From an uncultured Acetatifactor sp. (GTDB taxonomy: Bacteria; Bacillota; Clostridia; Lachnospirales; Lachnospiraceae), in NCBI GenBank assembly GCA_910586485.1, contig CAJUIA010000026.1, positions 1 through 58,685 of the forward strand: a DNA stretch of 58,685 nucleotides, given 5' to 3'. Position numbers and translations under genes: made by a program. This document shows positions 33,582 through 41,636 of this stretch, in pieces. The notes beneath the pieces are model-generated. The model was not told the DNA's origin, did not search any database, and saw nothing but the letters and a program-made list of their open reading frames with translations. Each line of letters starts with the position of its first letter. Positions within the stretch are counted from its first letter, which is position 1.

Positions 33582-35468
33582 TTATACTTCCCTGAAATCC
33601 CCGTCAATAACATCATCTTCGGGAGCAGAAGCCGCTCCGCCCATATCAGGGCCTGCATTGCCGCCCATACCGCTCATGTCAGGGCCTGCACCGCCCTGTG
33701 CCTGCTGCATATTCTCATACATCTTGGTAAACAGAGACTGCGCACTGTTGGTCAGCTTTTCCTTTGCCGCTCTCAGCTCATCCAGATCACTGTCGCTCAT
33801 TTCCTGATCCTTGGTTCTCTCCAGAATTGCCTTCACTGCGTCAAGGTCTGCCTGTACCGCGGATTTATCGCTGTCACTGATCTTATCGCCCACTTCCTTC
33901 AGTGCATTCTCAGTCTGGAACACGAAGGAATCAGCCTCATTCCTGGTCTCAATAGCCTCCTTACGCTTCTTATCCTGGGTTTCAAACTCTGCGGCCTCTT
34001 TTACTGCCTTATCAATCTCGTCATCAGACATATTGGAGCCTGCGGTAATGGTAATGTGCTGCTCCTTACCGGTACCCAAATCCTTTGCGGATACATTTAC
34101 AATACCGTTTGCGTCAATGTCGAAGGTAACCTCAATCTGGGGTACGCCTCTCCTTGCAGCAGGAATTCCATCCAGACGGAACTGTCCTAAAAGCTTGTTG
34201 TCCTTCACAAACTGTCTTTCACCCTGTACCACCACGATGTCAACCGCAGTCTGATTATCGGTTGCCGTGGAATAAATCTGGCTCTTTCTGGTAGGAATTG
34301 TAGTATTTCTCTCAATCAGCCTGGAAGCGATACCTCCCTGGGTCTCAATGGACAGGGACAGAGGCGTTACATCCAAAAGCAGAATATCGCCGGCCCCGGC
34401 ATCTCCTGCCAGCTTACCGCCCTGTACAGAAGCTCCGATCGCCACACATTCGTCAGGATTTAATGTCTTGCTGGGCTCCTTGCCGGTCAGCTGCCTTACC
34501 TTATCCTGTACTGCAGGAATACGCGTGGAGCCGCCCACCAGAAGCACCTGGCCCAAATCCGCATTGGTCAGGCCTGCGTCCTTCATGGCATTCTGTACGG
34601 GAATGGCAGTCTTTTCTACAAGGTCTCTTGTCAGATCGTCAAACTGCGCCCTGCTCAAATTCATGTCAAAATGCTTGGGGCCTTCCGCGGTAGCCGTAAT
34701 GAACGGCAGGTTAATATTGGTGGTCATGGCACTGGAAAGCTCCTTCTTGGCCTTCTCAGCCGCTTCCTTCAATCTCTGCATAGCCATCTTGTCGCCGGAA
34801 AGATCTACGCCCTCAGCCTTCTTAAACTCGGAAAGCATCCACTGAATAATCTTGTTATCGAAATCATCACCGCCCAGGTGAGTGTCACCGTTGGTGGCCA
34901 AAACCGCAATCACGCCGTCAGCAATCTCGATAATGGAGACATCAAAGGTGCCGCCGCCCAGATCATATACCATGATCTTCTGCTCCTTCTCGTTGTCCAG
35001 GCCGTAAGCCAGAGCAGCAGCCGTAGGCTCGTTGATAATACGCTTTACATCAAGGCCTGCAATTTTGCCGGCATCCTTGGTCGCCTGACGCTGAGCATCA
35101 TTAAAATATGCAGGAACGGTAATAACTGCCTCCGTCACCTTCTCTCCCAGATAGCTTTCCGCATCTGCTTTCAGCTTCTGCAGAATCATTGCGGAAATCT
35201 GCTGAGGTGAATACTTTTTGTCGTCAATCGTGCGCCTTGCGTCCGTTCCCATATCCCTCTTGATGGATGCAATGGTCTTTTCCGCATTGGTAACCGCCTG
35301 ACGCTTTGCAGGCTCACCCACCAGTCTTTCGCCGGTTTTCGTGAACGCCACAACAGAAGGTGTGGTCCTTGCGCCCTCTGCGTTAGCGATTACAGTAGGC
35401 TTACCGCCCTCCATAACTGCCACACAGCTGTTTGTCGTACCCAAATCAATACCGATAATCTTACTCAT
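33582..35468 (-). CDS. dnaK: Chaperone DnaK (Hsp70)
   Basis: 628 residues. ATPase domain starts MSKIIGIDLGTTNSCVAVME; phosphate-binding VYDLGGGTFDVSI and VGGSTRIPAVQ are present; the substrate-binding domain includes DVTPLSLSIETQGG; the C-terminal lid ends in a Gly/Met-rich tail and DDVIDGDFREV. It is the third gene of the HrcA-controlled operon, after hrcA and grpE, and follows an AGGAGGG ribosome site. Confidence 0.99.
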   Translation of the reverse strand: MSKIIGIDLGTTNSCVAVMEGGKPTVIANAEGARTTPSVVAFTKTGERLVGEPAKRQAVTNAEKTIASIKRDMGTDARRTIDDKKYSPQQISAMILQKLKADAESYLGEKVTEAVITVPAYFNDAQRQATKDAGKIAGLDVKRIINEPTAAALAYGLDNEKEQKIMVYDLGGGTFDVSIIEIADGVIAVLATNGDTHLGGDDFDNKIIQWMLSEFKKAEGVDLSGDKMAMQRLKEAAEKAKKELSSAMTTNINLPFITATAEGPKHFDMNLSRAQFDDLTRDLVEKTAIPVQNAMKDAGLTNADLGQVLLVGGSTRIPAVQDKVRQLTGKEPSKTLNPDECVAIGASVQGGKLAGDAGAGDILLLDVTPLSLSIETQGGIASRLIERNTTIPTRKSQIYSTATDNQTAVDIVVVQGERQFVKDNKLLGQFRLDGIPAARRGVPQIEVTFDIDANGIVNVSAKDLGTGKEQHITITAGSNMSDDEIDKAVKEAAEFETQDKKRKEAIETRNEADSFVFQTENALKEVGDKISDSDKSAVQADLDAVKAILERTKDQEMSDSDLDELRAAKEKLTNSAQSLFTKMYENMQQAQGGAGPDMSGMGGNAGPDMGGAASAPEDDVIDGDFREV

Positions 35469-35552
35469 TTTTCATACCCTCCTGAAATATAATATATGCT
35501 GTATTTTTCTGAATAAACTTTAATACCTGACTTGAAAATCCTTTGTCTGCCG

Positions 35553-36239
35553 CTAAGTGGTAACGGCTACCATGGAATGCCGGACCACGCTGTCCCGGTA
35601 AGTATACCCTTTTTGCAGCTCCTGTGCCACCACGCCGGATTCATACTCTTCACTTTCCACCTGCATCACCGCATTGTGAAGATTGGGATCAAATTCCTGC
35701 CCTAACGCTTCAATCGGCTTCACACCGATATTTTCAAGCTCCGTCAAAAGCTGTCGGTAGATGCGGTTCATACCGTCTACAAAGGGATCTTCCTTCTTTT
35801 CCTCCGGCACCGTAGCCAGTCCCCGCTCAAAATTATCTACTACGGGAAGGATTTTCTCGATCACACTTTTGGCTCCGGTCTCAAACATTGCCTGTTTTTC
35901 CTTTTCCGTCCGGTTGCGGAAATTCTCAAACTCCGCAAGCTGACGTTTTACCTTATCCTCCAGCTGTGCAATTTGCTCCTTTGCACCCTCCGCCTTTTTA
36001 TCCAGCCTTGCCTGCTTTTTCGAAGCCTTCTTTTCAGCCCTGCTCTCCCCTTTTTCCGCGGGTTCTTCCTCTTCGGTCTGTACCTCCTCGTCCTCCCGGA
36101 CACTGCCGCCCGTTTCGCTTCCAGCTTCCCCTGCAGCGTCCCCTTCCTTTTCGGAATCGTTTTCGGTCTCAGGGCTTTCATCCTCCGCAGGAATATCAGT
36201 CTGTTCTTCCTCCAATACGTCCTTTTCCTGTTCTGCCAT
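35553..36239 (-). CDS. grpE: Nucleotide exchange factor GrpE
   Basis: 228 residues from MAEQEKDVLEEEQTDIPAED. The first 90 residues are very acidic and then Lys/Ala-rich (disordered and coiled coil), longer than in many GrpE proteins. The conserved core begins around residue 95 (RQLAEFENFRNRTEKEKQ) and ends with the beta domain GYTYRDSVVRHSMVAV. It releases ADP from DnaK. It lies between hrcA and dnaK. Confidence 0.97.
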   Translation of the reverse strand: MAEQEKDVLEEEQTDIPAEDESPETENDSEKEGDAAGEAGSETGGSVREDEEVQTEEEEPAEKGESRAEKKASKKQARLDKKAEGAKEQIAQLEDKVKRQLAEFENFRNRTEKEKQAMFETGAKSVIEKILPVVDNFERGLATVPEEKKEDPFVDGMNRIYRQLLTELENIGVKPIEALGQEFDPNLHNAVMQVESEEYESGVVAQELQKGYTYRDSVVRHSMVAVTT

Positions 36240-36303
36240 AGCACTCTCCATTCCGCCGCGTATACGGCATAAACTTAAGTTTCTCTATCTTAATTGTCAG
36301 AAA

Positions 36304-37344
36304 TTATGAATCCTTCTTTTCATCCCCGTAAAGCTCATCGAGCTGTGTCTGTATGGTTCTCAGGGTGCCTACTACCTTGTCATAATCCATTCTTTTGGGT
36401 CCCACAATGCCGATTGTGCCTTTCATGCCGCCGCCTAACTCGTAAGTGGCCGTCACCACACTGCAGTCCCTCATGCTCTGCACCGGTGTCTCTTCACCGA
36501 TATATACCTGTATTCCTGTGTTTTCCCCGCTGTTTAAGGTTTCCTGAAGCAATTCTCCCAGCTGCTGCTTTTCTTCAAAAGTATTAATCAGCTCACTGGC
36601 CTTTTCCTGATCTGCAAGCTCCGGATACCGAAAGATATTATTGGTGCCGCTGGTATATATCTCCAGCGCTTCCTCGGCACGAATCGCCTCCGCCACCGTG
36701 TCAATCACTTCACTGACAATATCACTGTGAATTCCTGCCTGCTCCTTCATGACCGTTATCATGCCAAGATTGATTTCATCTATGCACAAACCGCCCAGGG
36801 TAGTGTTCAGCAAAATATTCAGCTTCAGCAGCGTCTCGTCTGACATATCCTCGTCAACCTGCAGAATATTATTCTTGATCACGTTTCCCTCGATCACGAT
36901 GACCGCCAGGATCTGATGTGCGTCCACTCTGGAAAGCTGAATAAATTTCAGCTTATTCCTCTTGGCCTGAGGCGCCGAAATCATGGTGGCATACTGGGTA
37001 TTCTGGGCAAGTACCTTCGCCACCTGCTTCAGCAGAAGCTCCATCTTGTCCTGACGCTCCACCAGCATCTCCTTCATCTCCACCACTTCTCTGGTCTTTT
37101 CCTCCATCATGGTGTCAACATAAAGGCGATAACCCTTGTCGGAAGGAATTCTGCCGGCAGAAGTATGAGGCTGAAGAATATACCCCATCTCTTCCAGATC
37201 CGCCATTTCATTTCGAATGGTGGCTGAGCTTAAGTTCAGGTCGGTATACTTGGAAATGGTTCTGCTGCCTACCGGCTCTCCTGTTTCCAGGTAATTGCGG
37301 ATGACTGCCTGCAGGATTTTTTTCTTTCTCTCATCCAGCTCCAC
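36304..37344 (-). CDS. hrcA: Heat-inducible repressor HrcA
   Basis: 346 residues from a GTG start (VELDERKKKILQAVIRNYLE) with AGGGAAGG upstream. The N-terminal winged helix contains SATIRNEMADLEEMGYI; the GAF-like core and the DNA-binding C-terminal region (MDYDKVVGTLRTIQTQLDEL) follow. HrcA represses the operon by binding CIRCE and is folded by GroEL. The computed frame extends to 37374, but that upstream GTG lies inside the CIRCE operator itself, so 37344 is the better start. First gene of hrcA-grpE-dnaK-dnaJ. Confidence 0.97.
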   Translation of the reverse strand: MELDERKKKILQAVIRNYLETGEPVGSRTISKYTDLNLSSATIRNEMADLEEMGYILQPHTSAGRIPSDKGYRLYVDTMMEEKTREVVEMKEMLVERQDKMELLLKQVAKVLAQNTQYATMISAPQAKRNKLKFIQLSRVDAHQILAVIVIEGNVIKNNILQVDEDMSDETLLKLNILLNTTLGGLCIDEINLGMITVMKEQAGIHSDIVSEVIDTVAEAIRAEEALEIYTSGTNNIFRYPELADQEKASELINTFEEKQQLGELLQETLNSGENTGIQVYIGEETPVQSMRDCSVVTATYELGGGMKGTIGIVGPKRMDYDKVVGTLRTIQTQLDELYGDEKKDS

Positions 37345-37367
37345 TTCTGCACCTTCCCTTTCTGCTG

Positions 37368-37394
37368 TTAGCACTCATTTCGATAGAGTGCTAA
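37368..37394. promoter_or_regulatory. CIRCE operator
   Basis: TTAGCACTC (37368-37376), nine bases, GAGTGCTAA (37386-37394): a perfect match to the CIRCE inverted repeat bound by HrcA. It lies between the promoter and the hrcA start, so it can act on both DNA and the mRNA leader. Confidence 0.99.
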
Positions 37395-37408
37395 CATCTG
37401 TTGCATTT

Positions 37409-37437
37409 AAAATATCACCATGGCTATCTGTTGTCAA
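37409..37437 (-). promoter_or_regulatory. Sigma-A promoter of the hrcA operon
   Basis: Minus-strand -35 TTGACA (37432-37437), 17-base spacer, -10 TATTTT (37409-37414). CIRCE begins 14 bases downstream of the -10, so HrcA would block transcription here. Confidence 0.88.
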
Positions 37438-37470
37438 CTGATTTTCCCCAAAAAAGTATAAATAAATTAT

Positions 37471-37511
37471 AAAAAACAGGCTTCGCCCCTCCTAACGGAA
37501 AGACGAAGCCT
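37471..37511 (-). terminator. Terminator of the DUF6465 gene
   Basis: Minus-strand AGGCTTCG (37504-37511) and CGAAGCCT (37478-37485) form a perfect 8-bp stem with an 18-base loop, then G and six T (37471-37476). Confidence 0.9.
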
Positions 37512-37538
37512 CTGCAACTGACCGTCTAAAATAATACA

Positions 37539-37979
37539 TTAAATATAAAAGCTTCCTGCATAGTCCTTGTTCATTACATAGTATACCGTATTTTCCTCCG
37601 GCTTTACATACAGCTCCACACTGGTCAGATCACCCAACTTCTGCTTTAAATCGAATTTCCATACATCCTTGGCCATCTTCACCAGATCTTCCTCAGAATA
37701 GGACTTGCCTGAGAACTGGACGCAGACGGAAGACTTCAGCTCAGCCTTTTTTGCGGCAGGCTTTCTTCCTGCGGTCTTTTTTGCCGCTGCTTTCTTCTTT
37801 GTGGTATCCACCACCTTTTCGGCTACAGCCTTTGCTGCGGAAACGACTGCCTTTTTCTCTTCCGGCTTAACCGCTTCCTTCACAGTCTCTTTCTCTTCTG
37901 TCTTAGGTGCAGTAGTCTTAACGGCTGTCTCCACAGCCTTTGCTTCCGGTTTTGTGGTTGCTTTTTTTGCTGGTGCCAT
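37539..37979 (-). CDS. DUF6465 protein with histone-H1-like Lys/Ala/Pro tail
   Basis: 146 residues. The first 80 are a low-complexity Lys-Ala-Pro-Glu tail (KKAAAKKTAGRKPAAKKAE), much like bacterial histone-H1-type or Hc1 proteins, and the last 66 form a compact domain (SVCVQFSGKSYSEEDLVKMA ... YAGSFYI) that I place in DUF6465, common in Lachnospiraceae. The tail suggests nucleic-acid binding; the domain function is unknown. It has its own near-consensus promoter, GGAGGG ribosome site and terminator, so it is a monocistronic, probably well-expressed gene. Confidence 0.8.
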   Translation of the reverse strand: MAPAKKATTKPEAKAVETAVKTTAPKTEEKETVKEAVKPEEKKAVVSAAKAVAEKVVDTTKKKAAAKKTAGRKPAAKKAELKSSVCVQFSGKSYSEEDLVKMAKDVWKFDLKQKLGDLTSVELYVKPEENTVYYVMNKDYAGSFYI

Positions 37980-38073
37980 AAACTCTTTCTCCCTCCTTAC
38001 AGTTGGTTATAACTTTTTGTTTCCTAAAATATTCAGGCTTAACTCCTCAGATAAATAAAGTTTTATCAGAGAT

Positions 38074-38102
38074 AGTGTACTTCTTTTCATGACAAATGTC
38101 AA
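38074..38102 (-). promoter_or_regulatory. Sigma-A promoter of the DUF6465 gene
   Basis: Minus-strand -35 TTGACA (38097-38102), 17-base spacer, -10 TACACT (38074-38079). It lies just after the uppP stop codon. Confidence 0.82.
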
Positions 38103-38123
38103 CCAAAATCATTTTTCCGCAGT

Positions 38124-39044
38124 TCAGTGGCCTGCCTGAACAATTACAAAATACGCCAGCACCACGATCCCCAGCACAATACGATACCAGCCGAACACCT
38201 TAAAATCATGCTTCTTGATATAATTCATAAGAAAACGCAGAACAAACAAGGATACCACAAAGGAAACCGCCGTTCCCACCGCCAGCAGAAGCAAATCCGC
38301 CGCCGTAAAGTTAAGTCCGAATTTTACCACCTTTAAAAGGCTTGCCCCAAACATAACCGGCACCGCCATAAAGAATGTAAATTCCGCCGCCGTGGTTCTG
38401 GATACTCCAATTAAAATTGCACCCAGAATGGTAGCACCGGAACGAGAGGTTCCGGGCAGCGCTGCAGCCACCAGCTGACACAGACCGATAAACAAAGCCG
38501 CCTGGTAGGTTATCTCCGACAAGCTGCCGATCCGGGGTGTCCTGTCTTTATTTCTGTTCTCGATTATGAGAAACAACACGCCCACCAGAAACAGCATCAC
38601 TGCCACCACGATCACCCGGACCGTGACGCCGGAGCCGGAAATTGTCCTGCTAAACAGTACTTCCACTTTATCGTCAAAAAGCACGCCGTATACCACTGCC
38701 GGAATACATGCCACGGCAATTTTTACCCACATCCAAAAAGCATCCATGCTTAAGGCGTACCCTCCGGGCAGAGCCGGATCCTTTCGGCTTTTTACCAGCT
38801 TTGCTTTTGATTTTGCCGAATCCTTATGATAAAAGGGCCAGATCTGATGCCAGAACAATACCACCACTGCCAGGATTGCCCCCAGCTGAATCACCACATC
38901 AAACATTCCGAAAAAGCCTTCGCTGGCCCCCTCAAAGGGCGCAAGCTGCTCCACCAGGATCAAATGCCCGGTACTGCTGATCGGCAGCCATTCCGTAATC
39001 CCCTCCACAATGCCGTAAATAATCGCTTTTATAAAATCCAACAT
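38124..39044 (-). CDS. uppP: Undecaprenyl-diphosphatase UppP/BacA
   Basis: 306 residues from MLDFIKAIIYGIVEGITEWL. Both family motifs are present: the Glu-rich EGITEWLPISSTGHLILVE and PGTSRSGATI. About eight membrane helices. It recycles undecaprenyl diphosphate, the wall lipid carrier, and confers bacitracin tolerance. It is somewhat longer than usual (about 270-285) because of a polar loop (HKDSAKSKAKLVKSRKDPAL) after the third helix. The frame is open to 39146 but the family start is at 39044; the ribosome site there is weak. Confidence 0.94.
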   Translation of the reverse strand: MLDFIKAIIYGIVEGITEWLPISSTGHLILVEQLAPFEGASEGFFGMFDVVIQLGAILAVVVLFWHQIWPFYHKDSAKSKAKLVKSRKDPALPGGYALSMDAFWMWVKIAVACIPAVVYGVLFDDKVEVLFSRTISGSGVTVRVIVVAVMLFLVGVLFLIIENRNKDRTPRIGSLSEITYQAALFIGLCQLVAAALPGTSRSGATILGAILIGVSRTTAAEFTFFMAVPVMFGASLLKVVKFGLNFTAADLLLLAVGTAVSFVVSLFVLRFLMNYIKKHDFKVFGWYRIVLGIVVLAYFVIVQAGH

Positions 39045-39160
39045 ATATCCGTTCCAAGCCTTCCTGCCCTGACGGGCATTACTTTCTTTAACCTTTATGC
39101 GCCTGCCGCGCAAATATGTCATGGGAAAGACGTGTGATAAAACCACACCCTGAAAATGCT

Positions 39161-40009
39161 TCAGGTCTCCAAGTATGCCAGCAGCTTCTCGCAGCAGCTC
39201 TCAGCATCCCTGTATCCCTGCTGATACAGAGCCTTCAGCTTCTCTTTATCCTTTTCCACTCTGCCCACATCGCCTGCCTCCTTCGGCCGGATCACAAAAG
39301 CCGCCCCCGCTGCCTGCTGCCTCCCGATATAGGCCACCTGTTCATTATAATGAATATGGCGCTCCGCCATCAGTTCCCAAACCTTCGGGTATCCGGCATA
39401 ACGAATCTTCAGCAGAGCCAGCTGAGAGGTCGGCTTACGCACAAATCCCTCTTCCTTTGTCATCACCACCACGTTCTTTCGGTTGCCGTCCATCACCGAT
39501 TTCTGCAGGGGAATGGCATCGCTGATACCGCCGTCCAGGTATAGCCCTCCGTCAATCTTTACATTTCTGGATACCAGCGGAAGAGAGGCGGATGCACGGA
39601 TCTTCTCAATATCCTTCTTCATATCTCTGATCCGGAAATACTCCGGCCGGCCTGTCACAATGTTCGTAGCCACACTGTACGCTTTTCCCTCATACCTGTC
39701 AAAGGTCTCATAATCATAAGGATACAGATATTCGGGAATCAGATGATAACATATATCGGCGTGAAACAAATTCCCCGTTGTCACCAGGCTCCTTAAGCTG
39801 CAATAATACCTGGTGTCCAGATAATCCACATTCACGTCAAAAGCCCTTCCCCGCTGCTTTGAAAGATAGCTGCACATGCTGCAGGCACCCGCAGACACCC
39901 CATAAACGCCGGAAAATTCGATTCCCTTATCCAAAAACAAATCCAGCACTCCGGCGGTGTAAACACCCTTCATGCCCCCGCCTTCCAATACAAGCCCTGC
40001 CTGATACAT
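39161..40009 (-). CDS. Patatin-like phospholipase (YjjU-like)
   Basis: 282 residues from MYQAGLVLEGGGMKGVYTAG. The oxyanion loop GGGMKG, nucleophile elbow GVSAG (catalytic Ser) and the DGG motif (YLDGGISDAIP, catalytic Asp) are all intact, so it should be an active serine lipid acyl hydrolase. The second half (KEEGFVRKPTSQLALLKIRY) matches the bacterial YjjU subfamily. AAGGA six bases before the ATG at 40009 supports this start over the in-frame Met upstream. Substrate unknown. Confidence 0.92.
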   Translation of the reverse strand: MYQAGLVLEGGGMKGVYTAGVLDLFLDKGIEFSGVYGVSAGACSMCSYLSKQRGRAFDVNVDYLDTRYYCSLRSLVTTGNLFHADICYHLIPEYLYPYDYETFDRYEGKAYSVATNIVTGRPEYFRIRDMKKDIEKIRASASLPLVSRNVKIDGGLYLDGGISDAIPLQKSVMDGNRKNVVVMTKEEGFVRKPTSQLALLKIRYAGYPKVWELMAERHIHYNEQVAYIGRQQAAGAAFVIRPKEAGDVGRVEKDKEKLKALYQQGYRDAESCCEKLLAYLET

Positions 40010-40093
40010 AATCATTCCTTCTTCCATTCCAGATTTTCGCAGGCTCGGCCATGCCGCTCCTGAACTGCCCTCATATAAATTACACTGTCACCT

Positions 40094-41290
40094 TTACATG
40101 ACCGACCCATATTCTGTCCTTACAAATCTTCTAAGTACTTCCAGAGACCGCTCCACCTTTTCCGTGTCGATACAGTACGCCATCCGGAAATATCCCGGCG
40201 CCCCGAAGGTATCCCCCGGCACCAGTACCAGATCATATTTTAACGCTTTTTTACAAAACTCCTTTGCATCTTCTTCCAGCGCCCTGGGGAAAATGTAAAA
40301 TGTCCCCCCCGGCTTAACACAGGTAAATCCCAAATCCCTCAGCTCTTTATAAAGCAGATTTCTGTTTGTCTCATATACTTTCATGTCCGCCGTTTTATCC
40401 AGCACCTCCGACACGGCCAGCTGGATAATGGAGGGCGGGCAGTTATGCCCGATCCCCCTGGAAATCTGGACACACATGGCAATCATTTCCTCCGCGTCCT
40501 TACAGCGCGGATTCACCGCCACATATCCGATTCTCTCCCCCGGAAGAGAAAGAGATTTGGAAAAAGAATAGCACATAATGGTATTGTCATAAAAACGGGA
40601 AACACAGGGCGCCGTTACGCTGTCAAACACAATCTCCCTGTACGGCTCATCGGAGATCAGATAAATATCATGCCCGTACAGAGCGGACCTCTCCTTAAGC
40701 ACTCCCGCCAGCCGCTCCAGCGTTTCTTCGGAATACACCACGCCGGAAGGATTGTTAGGCGTGTTAAGCAGTACGGCCATCACCTTCTCCGTCAGCATTT
40801 CCTCCAGCCTGCCAAAATTGATCTGAAAGCTCTCCACATCCGGCGGCACTACCTTAAGCACGGCTCCCGTCAAGTCCACGTAGGGATGATATTCCGGGAA
40901 AAAGGGGGCAAAAGTCAAAATCTCATCCCCCGGCTCCGTAACCAATCGAAAGGCGTGAGCCAAAGCGCCCGCCGCGCCGGAAGCCATGAAAATATGCTCC
41001 TTTCGGTATGGCAGCCCAAAACGCTTTTCCAGCGAAGCCGCCACCGCCTCCCTGACACTGGTAATCCCCAGGTTGGGACTGTATCCGTGAAGCTCTCCGC
41101 TCTCTCTGGTGGTGAGCAGCTCTATCATCTTATCGGTAAATTCCTGCGGGACCGGAACGGAAGGATTCCCCAGGCTGTAATCAAATACATTTTCATATCC
41201 GATTTCTTTTCCTCTCTCCGTGGCAAACTCCGCCAGCTGTCTGATCACCGATTTCCCCGACAGCATATCTCTGTACTTTTGCACTAACAT
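40094..41290 (-). CDS. PLP-dependent aminotransferase, class I/II
   Basis: 398 residues of the AspC-like fold type I family. Key elements: SLGNPSVPVP near the N-terminus, ASGAAGALAHAFRLV, NTPNNPSGVVY, SDEPYREIVFD, and the PLP lysine in CYSFSKSLSLPGERIGYVA. The C-terminus contains GTFYIFPRAL. Close to the pyridoxal-dependent aminotransferases annotated in Clostridia as aspartate or aromatic aminotransferase; exact substrate is not decidable. GGAGG lies before the ATG and a good promoter is upstream. Confidence 0.9.
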   Translation of the reverse strand: MLVQKYRDMLSGKSVIRQLAEFATERGKEIGYENVFDYSLGNPSVPVPQEFTDKMIELLTTRESGELHGYSPNLGITSVREAVAASLEKRFGLPYRKEHIFMASGAAGALAHAFRLVTEPGDEILTFAPFFPEYHPYVDLTGAVLKVVPPDVESFQINFGRLEEMLTEKVMAVLLNTPNNPSGVVYSEETLERLAGVLKERSALYGHDIYLISDEPYREIVFDSVTAPCVSRFYDNTIMCYSFSKSLSLPGERIGYVAVNPRCKDAEEMIAMCVQISRGIGHNCPPSIIQLAVSEVLDKTADMKVYETNRNLLYKELRDLGFTCVKPGGTFYIFPRALEEDAKEFCKKALKYDLVLVPGDTFGAPGYFRMAYCIDTEKVERSLEVLRRFVRTEYGSVM

Positions 41291-41345
41291 CCCGCTACCT
41301 CCGATTTAGCCTGTTTACAAACTGCCTGCCTTAACTGCTATGTCT

Positions 41346-41374
41346 ATTCTAACCGCAATCCTCCCAAAACGCAA
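41346..41374 (-). promoter_or_regulatory. Sigma-A promoter of the aminotransferase gene
   Basis: Minus-strand -35 TTGCGT (41369-41374), 17-base spacer, -10 TAGAAT (41346-41351), about 55 bases before the start codon. Confidence 0.7.
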
Positions 41375-41427
41375 CTGCCATTAAAGACTGTATTATTGCA
41401 AACTGTATCTGTTCAGACACGGATAAA

Positions 41428-41619
41428 CAGTTCAGACCCCTCACAGTCGAGCAACAGGTGACAGACGGCTGTTGTTCTCAACGAGGACTGTGTGAGACGT
41501 CGGTACTTAGCAAGCGTACTGTGCTTGCTTATGTACCGTTACGTCGAACCCCAAGCGCAAGCGTGTCCGAATGGGAATAACAGCCGGCTGTCACCGTCAG
41601 GCTATGAGTGTCTGAACTG
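41428..41619 (+). repeat. 192-bp palindromic intergenic element, copy B
   Basis: Bounded by perfect 10-bp terminal inverted repeats CAGTTCAGAC (41428-41437) and GTCTGAACTG (41610-41619). Inside are nested inverted repeats: GGTGACAG/CTGTCACC, CGGCTGTT/AACAGCCG, and a central hairpin GGTAC..AGCAAGC (to 41515) with GCTTGCT..GTACC (from 41523). Copy C at 46701-46892 is the same length and, reverse-complemented, about 85% identical by hand count with no gaps; the middle 110 bases are about 94% identical. No open reading frame of note. It fills the gap between glpK and the aminotransferase promoter. Not an element I can name; it looks like a MITE or a structured RNA/DNA repeat. Confidence 0.88.
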
Positions 41620-41636
41620 ATACACGTGGCGCTTCC

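Noticed and set aside
33371..33658. 95-codon frame across the dnaK-dnaJ spacer
   Set aside because: It overlaps the ends of dnaK and dnaJ and includes the intergenic hairpin; no ribosome site or homology.
41421..41627. Target-site duplication around the 192-bp element
   Set aside because: Flanks of copies B and C (GGATAAA / ATACACG and AACAGA / TCCCTT) show no shared direct repeat, so recent transposition cannot be shown.
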